From an uncultured Corynebacterium sp. (GTDB taxonomy: Bacteria; Actinomycetota; Actinomycetes; Mycobacteriales; Mycobacteriaceae), in contig NZ_CABTZR010000024.1 of the NCBI RefSeq assembly GCF_902489365.1, positions 1 through 32,286 on the forward strand: 32,286 nt of DNA. The letters are read 5' to 3'. Positions 7,100-13,156 of the stretch are shown here, in pieces. The notes beneath the pieces are model-generated. The model made no database searches. It had not been told where the DNA came from and saw nothing but the letters and a program-made list of their open reading frames with translations. The position numbers were made by a program, and so were the translations under genes. How positions within the stretch are numbered: position 1 is the stretch's first letter; each line of letters starts with the position of its first letter.

Positions 7100-9397
7100 A
7101 TGACCGTACACAACGACACCGTCGAGCAGGCGGCCGCGCAGCCTGAGCTGGACCAGCCCTACCGCGAATTGGGCCTGAAGGATGACGAATACTCACACAT
7201 CCGTGAGATCCTGGGCCGCCGCCCCACCGACGCCGAGCTGACCATGTACTCGGTGATGTGGTCGGAGCACTGCTCCTATAAGTCCTCCAAGACGCACCTG
7301 CGCTATTTTGGCGAGACCATGACGGAAGAGATGGGCTCCAAGATCCTCGCCGGCATCGGTGAGAACGCCGGCGTGGTGGATATCGGAGACGGCAACGCGG
7401 TGACCTTCCGCGTGGAGTCCCACAACCACCCGTCCTACGTGGAGCCGCACCAGGGTGCGGCCACGGGCGTGGGCGGCATCGTCCGCGACATCATGGCCAT
7501 GGGTGCGCGCCCGATTGCCGTGATGGATCAGCTGCGCTTCGGCCCGGCGGATGCACCCGACACCAAGCGCGTCCTGCCGGGCGTGGTCGACGGCATTTCG
7601 CACTACGGCAACTGCTTGGGTCTGCCCAACATTGGCGGTGAAACCGTTTTTGATGAGTCCTATGCCGGCAACCCGCTGGTCAACGCGCTGTGCGTGGGCA
7701 CGCTGAAGGTGGAGGACCTCAAGCTCGCTTTTGCCTCCGGTACCGGCAACAAGGTCATGCTCTTCGGCTCGCGCACCGGCCTCGATGGCATTGGTGGCGT
7801 GTCCGTGCTGGCTTCTGACACCTTCGAGGACGGCGCGGAGCGCAAGCTGCCGGCCGTTCAGGTGGGTGACCCGTTCGCGGAGAAGGTCCTCATCGAGTGC
7901 TGCCTGGAGCTGTACAAGTCCGGCATCGTTGTGGGCATCCAGGACCTGGGCGGCGCGGGCCTGGCCTGCGCCACCTCCGAGCTGGCCGCCGCCGGTGATG
8001 GCGGCATGGAGATCAACCTGGACAACGTCCCGCTGCGCGCCAAGGATATGACCGCCGCAGAGATCCTCGCCTCCGAGTCCCAGGAGCGCATGTGCGCTGT
8101 GGTGACCCCGGAGAACGTGGAGAAGTTCAAGGAGATCTGCGCGCATTGGGATGTCACCTGCGCCGAGATCGGTGAGGTTACCACCGGCAAGCACCTCATC
8201 ATTCGCCACCAAGGCGAGGTCGTCGTGGACGCCCCGGCCGGCACCATCGCGGACGAGGCCCCGGTCTACGATCGCCCCTATGCCCGCCCGGAGTGGCAGG
8301 ATGCGCTGCAGGAGTTCAAGGGCGTCGAGAAGCAGGACCTCACCGTGGCGCTGAAGAAGCTCGTGGCCTCGCCGGCCCTGTGCTCGCGTGATTTCATCAC
8401 CGAGCAGTATGACCGCTACGTGCGCGGCAACACCGTGCAGTCCCACCACGCGAACGCTGGTGTGCTGCGCATCGACGAGGAGACCGGCCGCGGTATCGCG
8501 GTATCGGCCGATGCCTCTGGGCGCTACACCAAGCTGGACCCGAACATGGGCACCCGCCTGGCGTTGGCGGAGGCCTACCGCAACGTGGCCGTCACCGGTG
8601 CCCGCCCGGTCGCCATCACCAACTGCCTGAACTACGGTTCCCCGGAGAACCCGGACGTGATGTGGCAGTTCCGCGAGTCCGTGCACGGGCTTGCCGACGG
8701 CGCCGTGGAACTCGGCATTCCCGTTTCCGGCGGTAACGTTTCCTTCTACAACCAGACCGGCGAGGAGCCGATCTTGCCGACGCCCGTCGTGGGCGTCCTG
8801 GGTGTCATCGACGACGTCCACACGTCCATCGGCAACGAGCTCGGCCTCGTGGAGGAGCCGGAGGTTCTCGTGCTGCTGGGTGAGACCAAGGACGAGTTCG
8901 GCGGTTCCATCTGGCAGCAGGTAAACGCTCGTGAACAAGGTCACGAGTCAGAGATGGGACTCAATGGCCTGCCGCCGCAGGTGGACCTGGCTAATGAGAA
9001 GCGCCTCGCAGACTTCTTCGTGGGCAACGAAGGCCTGACCGCCGCTCACGACATCTCCGAAGGCGGCCTTGCCGTCGCCGCGTTCGAGATGGCCAAGCGC
9101 AGTGGTGTAGGCCTGAGCCTGGATCTGTCCAAGGTTCATGAGGACGCCTTCGTGGCAGCCTTCTCCGAGTCCGCCTCCCGCGTGCTCGTGGCAACGACCG
9201 CTGACCGCGTCGACATGCTGCTGCACCGCGCTGAGGAGTGCGGCGTGCCGGCCGTCGTCATCGGCCAGACCACCGACAACGGTGAGCTGGACCTCGGCGG
9301 CGAATCCATCGCAGTTGCCGAGCTGCGCGAGGCTTGGGCGGCAACCTTGCCGGACCTCTTCGGCCACGCGGTGGGCGCCAACTCCGTCGTGGAGTAG
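7100..9397 (+). CDS. purL: Phosphoribosylformylglycinamidine synthase large subunit PurL (small-type)
   Basis: The 765-residue protein has the length of the small PurL that needs separate PurS and PurQ, not the ~1300-residue fused enzyme of Gram-negatives. It catalyses ATP-dependent conversion of FGAR to FGAM. Visible motifs include MWSEHCSYKSSK, ESHNHPSYVEPHQGAATGVGG (nucleotide and metal binding), IQDLGGAGLACATSE and SGGNVSFYNQTG, arranged as the two pseudo-repeats of the AIRS-like fold. AAGGAG lies 5 nt before the ATG. The gene ends the operon; a GC-rich hairpin follows. Confidence 0.97.
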   Translation: MTVHNDTVEQAAAQPELDQPYRELGLKDDEYSHIREILGRRPTDAELTMYSVMWSEHCSYKSSKTHLRYFGETMTEEMGSKILAGIGENAGVVDIGDGNAVTFRVESHNHPSYVEPHQGAATGVGGIVRDIMAMGARPIAVMDQLRFGPADAPDTKRVLPGVVDGISHYGNCLGLPNIGGETVFDESYAGNPLVNALCVGTLKVEDLKLAFASGTGNKVMLFGSRTGLDGIGGVSVLASDTFEDGAERKLPAVQVGDPFAEKVLIECCLELYKSGIVVGIQDLGGAGLACATSELAAAGDGGMEINLDNVPLRAKDMTAAEILASESQERMCAVVTPENVEKFKEICAHWDVTCAEIGEVTTGKHLIIRHQGEVVVDAPAGTIADEAPVYDRPYARPEWQDALQEFKGVEKQDLTVALKKLVASPALCSRDFITEQYDRYVRGNTVQSHHANAGVLRIDEETGRGIAVSADASGRYTKLDPNMGTRLALAEAYRNVAVTGARPVAITNCLNYGSPENPDVMWQFRESVHGLADGAVELGIPVSGGNVSFYNQTGEEPILPTPVVGVLGVIDDVHTSIGNELGLVEEPEVLVLLGETKDEFGGSIWQQVNAREQGHESEMGLNGLPPQVDLANEKRLADFFVGNEGLTAAHDISEGGLAVAAFEMAKRSGVGLSLDLSKVHEDAFVAAFSESASRVLVATTADRVDMLLHRAEECGVPAVVIGQTTDNGELDLGGESIAVAELREAWAATLPDLFGHAVGANSVVE

Positions 9398-9420
9398 ACC
9401 ACACGCACAGAACTGCAATC

Positions 9421-9455
9421 GGGCAGGGTTCTCGCGCCACGGCGAGGCCCTGCCC
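9421..9455 (+). terminator. Hairpin after purL
   Basis: GGGCAGGG (9421-9428) pairs with CCCTGCCC (9448-9455), with an inner CTCGC/GCGAG helix (9431-9435 with 9442-9446). It sits 23 bp past the purL stop, the place for an operon terminator, but no clear T-run follows, so termination may be partial or the hairpin may only protect the 3' end. Confidence 0.55.
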
Positions 9456-9527
9456 GCAGCGTCTAATTGCTCCACTCAGCGTTGTAGACTATTAGCAATA
9501 GCTGCGCACGGGGGCTGGGGAACAGAG

Positions 9528-10214
9528 ATGGAAGACGTGAAGAGAAAAAGAACTTTGTATGTTTTTCTCGATGAGTCGGGGGATATGCAGTTTGGTGCAA
9601 AAGCCTCCACGCACTTCCTAATCACAGCATTTTGCACTTTCGATCCAGCAGGCACTGCGATCAGACTGCAAGCGCTGAAGCATGAACTTATGGCAGCGGG
9701 GAGCAAAGACCTTGAGTTTCATGCAACAGAGAATTCGAAAGGAACGCGAAAGCGGGTAATAGGCCGAATCAATGAGCTTGATCGGTGTCGTGTCCACACG
9801 ATTTGGGTGGATAAGCGAATGACGCATCCGACCTACCAGTCTCCACCGCAGCTTTTAGGGCTTTTTGCTGGTGCAATGGGGAAGTGGATTAATGCGGTAT
9901 GGGGAGACTCAGAGGTAAGCGAAGTAATCTTAATTTTCGACTCTGTTCTTACTGGCAAGGAAAGATCGGCGTTTGAAAAGAAGATAAAGCCTCTGTTGAA
10001 AGGTTTACAGCTAAAGTTTCGTGTGCTTTTTCATCCAGTAATACAGGATCTGAACGGTCAGATTGCTGACTACTTTTCTTGGTCATGGTTTCAGAAAATG
10101 GAACGAGGCAAGGGACAGTACGTTCAAGCACTTTCGCGGCGGCACAATTGGGGTCAATTCAATATGTTTTCGGCGGGAAAGACTTATTACTGGAGTGGTC
10201 CGGTCCGAAAATAA
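9528..10214 (+). CDS. DUF3800 family protein (RNase H-like fold, putative nuclease)
   Basis: The 228-residue protein starts at the ATG at 9528; a much longer open frame continues upstream but only as a shadow of purL. It has the DUF3800 hallmarks: an N-terminal acidic motif YVFLDESGD (Asp15, Glu16), a second acidic strand (LIFDSV) and the C-terminal signature QIADYFSWSWFQKME. The family is thought to adopt an RNase H/RuvC-like fold with clustered acids; no function is firmly established, and members occur in mobile and defence-type settings. The gene is visibly AT-richer than purL and the mycolyltransferase on either side and sits between two housekeeping genes on its own, suggesting horizontal acquisition. 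The ribosome binding site is weak (GGGGAAC). It is followed within 5 bp by a highly structured non-coding region, which may be functionally linked. Confidence 0.85.
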   Translation: MEDVKRKRTLYVFLDESGDMQFGAKASTHFLITAFCTFDPAGTAIRLQALKHELMAAGSKDLEFHATENSKGTRKRVIGRINELDRCRVHTIWVDKRMTHPTYQSPPQLLGLFAGAMGKWINAVWGDSEVSEVILIFDSVLTGKERSAFEKKIKPLLKGLQLKFRVLFHPVIQDLNGQIADYFSWSWFQKMERGKGQYVQALSRRHNWGQFNMFSAGKTYYWSGPVRK

Positions 10215-10218
10215 GCGA

Positions 10219-10275
10219 CCGCCCCACCTACCGGCGTAAGCCGGAAAGCCTTCAGGGGCTCTTTCGGTGGGGCGG
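10219..10275 (+). ncRNA. Structured RNA element directly after the DUF3800 gene (DUF3800-type RNA motif candidate)
   Basis: Starting 5 bp past the stop codon, a perfect 10-bp stem (CCGCCCCACC, 10219-10228, with GGTGGGGCGG, 10266-10275) encloses two hairpins. The first is CCGGC-GTAA-GCCGG (10231-10244), capped by a GNRA tetraloop. The second is AGCC-TTCAGG-GGCT (10247-10260). The result is a compact three-way junction, unlike a simple terminator, and no T-run follows. Families of conserved RNAs located next to DUF3800 genes have been described computationally (DUF3800 RNA motifs); I cannot test which class, if any, this fits. An alternative is an elaborate 3'-end stabiliser or terminator. Confidence 0.55.
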
Positions 10276-10398
10276 AACCTTTCGTCTTGAGTTTAGACCT
10301 TCATCGCCTGGGGAGGCAAGGGCGCTATCTGGAGATACTGAAGACGGGGTGAGGGGCCGATCCCGCCGTGAGGCGGCAGCCTCCTAGGAACCAACTAA
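10276..10398 (+). other. Further folded intergenic sequence after the DUF3800 element
   Basis: No gene is present. Pairing continues past the first element. TGAAGACG (10339-10346) complements CGTC (10283-10286, read with its neighbour) and CTTCA (10299-10303), enclosing small hairpins GCCT-GGGG-AGGC (10306-10317) and TATC-TGGA-GATA (10326-10337). A third hairpin, CCGCC-GTGA-GGCGG (10363-10376), again has a GNRA loop and is bracketed by GAGG (10351-10354) and CCTC (10380-10383). It may extend the same RNA, or its last hairpin may terminate the minus-strand mycolyltransferase gene. Confidence 0.4.
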
Positions 10399-11445
10399 TT
10401 AAGCACCGATGGTGCGGGCGATAGTCTGGTCCCAACTCAGCTTCATCTGGTGGGAGAAGAGGTTGAAGGTGTGCGAACCCTGGGGGCTGAAGTAGCGGTT
10501 CACGCGCACCCCGGCGTTGCGGGCGTTGCGGGCGTTGCGGGTGAATTCCTCCGAGCACTGGTTGGCCACCATCTCTACCGCGCGGGGGCCGAGCCACTGG
10601 GCGGGGCTGTTGGTCCCATCGATGGGGCCCGGGGTGCCGGAGGCCGATCCCACGAAGACCTCGACGTCGCGCAGGCGCCCAGGGTTGGCGTTGGGGTCAT
10701 GCTCGAACCACTGCGGGGAGCCCGGCAAGCCCCACGCATTGAAGGAGGATCCGCCGCCGTAGGCGATCATCGCGGTGGAGGTGGGGAAGCCAATCGCGCC
10801 GGAGCGCACCGGACAACCAGAGTAGGAGGCCGCTGCCTTGTAACGCTGTGGGGCGTGGCCAGCGATGTCGAGCGCGGCGCCGCCGGTGGAGGAAACACCG
10901 CCGATGGCATCGCGGCCGGTACCGTGGAACTCGGCGTCGATCAGCGGGGGCAACTCAGCGGTCATGTAGGTGTTCCACTTGTTGACCCCCAGGATGGGGT
11001 CCTCAGCATTCCAGTCGGTGTAGAGGGAGTACGCACCGCCAAGAGGCATCACCACGTTAACGTTCTTGCCCACGGCCCACTGGCGGATATCGGAGTGAGT
11101 TATCCAGTTCATGCCGGCCTGGCCACCCTCAATACCTGGCAGCAAATAGAAGGAGGGGCGGGGCTCTTCGCCCTCGGGGAGCAGGACGTTATTGGAAATC
11201 ACCGCGCGGTTGGCCGGGGACCACACGTCCACCACCCAGTGGTTGCCGCCCACGTGGCGCTTTGAGGTGATGAAAGGCTTGTCGCCCAGCCAGGGCTGCG
11301 GGTTGGTCACGCGCGAGGAAACTTCACCGATGGTGCTGGACTGTGCGGAGGCAGAGCCGGCGCCTGCCGACGCCGCCCCCAGCACCACCATGGCTGCTGC
11401 GAACAGCGCCGCGGTGCGGCGAGGGCGCGAGACAAAGGAAAGCAT
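10399..11445 (-). CDS. Secreted mycolyltransferase (antigen 85/Cmt-type esterase)
   Basis: The 348-residue protein has a signal peptide (MLSFVSRPRRTAALFAAAMV, cleavage near SASA-QS, about residue 35) and the alpha/beta-hydrolase fold of corynebacterial trehalose mycolyltransferases, which move mycolic acids from trehalose monomycolate onto arabinogalactan or another trehalose in the outer envelope. The nucleophile elbow is GGVSSTGG, an oxyanion region lies near YLLPGIEGGQAGMNW, and the catalytic His is in SPQGSHTFNLF near the end. A run of three RNA (Arg-Asn-Ala) units near the C-terminus is encoded by a perfect 9-bp tandem repeat. The ATG at 11445 has no good ribosome binding site; TAAACT (plus coordinates 11455-11460) 9 nt upstream could be a -10 box, suggesting a leaderless or near-leaderless message. 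Which Cmt paralogue it is cannot be told. Confidence 0.88.
   Translation of the reverse strand: MLSFVSRPRRTAALFAAAMVVLGAASAGAGSASAQSSTIGEVSSRVTNPQPWLGDKPFITSKRHVGGNHWVVDVWSPANRAVISNNVLLPEGEEPRPSFYLLPGIEGGQAGMNWITHSDIRQWAVGKNVNVVMPLGGAYSLYTDWNAEDPILGVNKWNTYMTAELPPLIDAEFHGTGRDAIGGVSSTGGAALDIAGHAPQRYKAAASYSGCPVRSGAIGFPTSTAMIAYGGGSSFNAWGLPGSPQWFEHDPNANPGRLRDVEVFVGSASGTPGPIDGTNSPAQWLGPRAVEMVANQCSEEFTRNARNARNAGVRVNRYFSPQGSHTFNLFSHQMKLSWDQTIARTIGA
10513..10539. repeat. Three tandem copies of a 9-bp unit
   Basis: GGCGTTGCG occurs three times head to tail inside the mycolyltransferase gene and encodes Arg-Asn-Ala repeated on the minus strand. The length is a multiple of three, so copy-number slippage would change the protein without breaking the frame. 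Confidence 0.9.
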
Positions 11446-11524
11446 AGTGCGGGTAGTTTACGTTGTCAGTGCCTTCGAACTGCAAATATCGGCAGGAAAG
11501 ACGGCAAAAACTTTCGCTGCACCC

Positions 11525-11553
11525 TTGTCTGCCACAGTGCTTGGCCGTATAGT
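11525..11553 (+). promoter_or_regulatory. Promoter of the TrhA-like gene
   Basis: TTGTCT (11525-11530) and TATAGT (11548-11553) are separated by 17 bp, close to the sigma-A consensus of corynebacteria. They lie about 70 bp before the ATG at 11627, facing the right way. Confidence 0.6.
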
Positions 11554-11626
11554 TACGGGTACGTAAGTTTTGGGAGTGAATGCGTTATGCGCATGACCCG
11601 CATCTCAGGCAAGACAAGGCCCCACT

Positions 11627-12388
11627 ATGAACGCCCCCAGTGCTCAAAAATCGTCCCCGCAAGAATTTCCAGTTGAAGAAGGCTCCGTGCAGGAAAACAA
11701 CACGATAGAGCAGCTCATCCAGCGCACGTACTGGATGGCGGATCGTGGCCCGCGTCCACTGACGCGCGGCTGGGGCCACTTCTTTGCAGCCATTGCCTCC
11801 CTGATTGCATCGACGGTTCTGATTACCTTTGCGTGGATGACGCTGCCGTGGTGGCAGGGGCTCGCGGTGACGGTCTACGGCGTCGGCGTGGTGGGGCTCT
11901 TTACGGTCTCGGCGCTGTACCACCGTTGGCCGTGGGTATCAATGCGCGCGGTGCAATGGTGGCGACGTGCTGACCATGCGACGATTTCGGTGTTTATCGC
12001 TGCGACTTACACGCCCTTGTGCGCCATTGTGCTGGAGCCAACGCAGGCGCTATGGATGCTGACCTCGGCGTGGGTGGGCGCCATTATGGGCGTCATCTTG
12101 AACTTGGTGTGGATCAACCACCCGCGCTGGCTGGATGTGGTGGTCTACCTCGTCCTGGGCTGGCTCATCCTGCCGCTGCTGCCGAACCTGTGGCAGTCTG
12201 CTGGTCCGGCCGTGGTGTGGCTGTTGTTCGCAGGCGGGGTGGTCTACTCGCTGGGTGCGTTGATGTACGGCTTTAAGTGGCCGGGGCGCAATGCACGCTG
12301 GTATGGCTACCATGAACACTTCCACACCGCGACGATTGCCGCGGCGGTGGTGCACATGGTAGCCATCTGGATGGTTGTGGCGGGCTAG
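11627..12388 (+). CDS. trhA: Hemolysin III/TrhA family (PAQR-like) membrane protein
   Basis: The 253-residue protein has a hydrophilic N-terminus of about 45 residues followed by seven predicted membrane helices. It carries the conserved polar residues of the PAQR/hemolysin III superfamily: Ser and His in VSALYHRWPW, Asp and His in RADHATISVFIAATYTPL, and the HxxxH region YGYHEHFHTATIAAAVVH near the C-terminus, which in relatives form a metal site. Despite the name, haemolysis is not established for most members; TrhA in other bacteria has been linked to membrane lipid and energy homeostasis. A weak AAGG lies upstream of the ATG. It is transcribed alone, divergent from the mycolyltransferase and convergent with the DUF6891-like gene. 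Confidence 0.88.
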   Translation: MNAPSAQKSSPQEFPVEEGSVQENNTIEQLIQRTYWMADRGPRPLTRGWGHFFAAIASLIASTVLITFAWMTLPWWQGLAVTVYGVGVVGLFTVSALYHRWPWVSMRAVQWWRRADHATISVFIAATYTPLCAIVLEPTQALWMLTSAWVGAIMGVILNLVWINHPRWLDVVVYLVLGWLILPLLPNLWQSAGPAVVWLLFAGGVVYSLGALMYGFKWPGRNARWYGYHEHFHTATIAAAVVHMVAIWMVVAG

Positions 12389-12418
12389 CTTTATCCAGGG
12401 CTAGCGTTGTGGGGCTAT

Positions 12419-13060
12419 TTACTCGGCATCGGTGAGATCTTCGGCGAGGGGATACTCGACGACGAGGCCCTGGCAGAGTACACGCGCATTGGGGTTGCCG
12501 TCCCAATCGGGAGCAAAGCCAACAGCACGCAGCGCCTCGACGAGCTTTTCGCCCACGGCTTCGGCCGTGGTGAGTGCATCGTCGGTTTTCATGGTGCCGA
12601 AGCCGAAGAAGAGGTCTCCGGTATGAATTAGGCGGTCGATATCCTGCACGTGGCAATAAACGTAGCCTGCAGCATCCTCTTCTTCCGCTTGCTCGGCGCC
12701 GTACTCGGCGCCTTCGGAGGCATCCCAGCCCTCGTCAAAGCTGAAAGCGAGGTTGCGCTGCACAAGCTCCTCTCGAAGGGCATTGAGGCGCTGGGCGTCA
12801 GCGGAGGTTTCCGTGACCTTCTGTGCGTATTCGGCGGCAACTTCGTCGATGATGGCGTCGAAATCTTCTGGGAACGGATCCTTGCGGGTGCGGGTCCACT
12901 CGGAGGGATCGTCGAGAAGCTCGAAGAAGTCGTTGTGAATGTCCCGGCGTGAGTGGCCGTGACACAGATGAAGCGAGATGTCGTTGCGGAGGGTGCCGGA
13001 GACTAAGAGGTCATCGGAGGGCGGGAAGGAACTGGAGAACATGGAGTGTGATGTGGTCAT
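12419..13060 (-). CDS. DUF6891-like acidic cytoplasmic protein
   Basis: The 213-residue protein is acidic, without signal peptide or membrane segments. The C-terminal half (GYVYCHVQDIDRLIHTGDLF, then VGEKLVEALRAVGFAPDWDG) resembles the actinobacterial DUF6891 domain, whose members share a Y-H-x-QD motif, a G-x-LxxxFG strand and a WDG motif. The function is unknown. The N-terminal part is less conserved-looking. No strong ribosome binding site precedes ATG 13060; an internal ATG six codons in is possible. It lies just upstream of the lipid block but faces away from it and shares no operon. Confidence 0.6.
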   Translation of the reverse strand: MTTSHSMFSSSFPPSDDLLVSGTLRNDISLHLCHGHSRRDIHNDFFELLDDPSEWTRTRKDPFPEDFDAIIDEVAAEYAQKVTETSADAQRLNALREELVQRNLAFSFDEGWDASEGAEYGAEQAEEEDAAGYVYCHVQDIDRLIHTGDLFFGFGTMKTDDALTTAEAVGEKLVEALRAVGFAPDWDGNPNARVLCQGLVVEYPLAEDLTDAE

Positions 13061-13107
13061 GCCTGTGGATGGTAGATGCGGGATACTGCGCGTGACTGAA
13101 AAGCAGG

Positions 13108-13140
13108 GAGGGCACCCCGCCAGATGGCGGAAGTGCCCTC
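13108..13140 (-). terminator. Terminator of the thiolase-acyl-CoA dehydrogenase unit
   Basis: GAGGGCAC (13108-13115) pairs with GTGCCCTC (13133-13140), with an inner GCC/GGC pairing. On the minus strand it begins 17 bp past the stop codon and is followed after five bases by TTTTC. Confidence 0.7.
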
Positions 13141-13156
13141 ACTATGCGTGGAGTGA

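Noticed and set aside
7193..8944. Very long minus-strand open frame opposite purL
   Set aside because: It lies wholly antisense to purL, a gene with complete family motifs, and its composition (His/Val/Leu/Gly/Ala-rich) is what the complement of high-GC codons gives.
9455..9506. Possible structured leader before the DUF3800 gene (CGCAGC with GCTGCG around a CTATT/AATAG hairpin)
   Set aside because: The helices are short, the outer pairing spans a long unpaired stretch and overlaps the purL terminator region; too weak to call beside the strong 3' structure.
9138..9527. N-terminal extension of the DUF3800 frame back into purL
   Set aside because: It shadows purL in another frame, crosses the terminator hairpin, and the DUF3800 domain starts only at the 9528 ATG.
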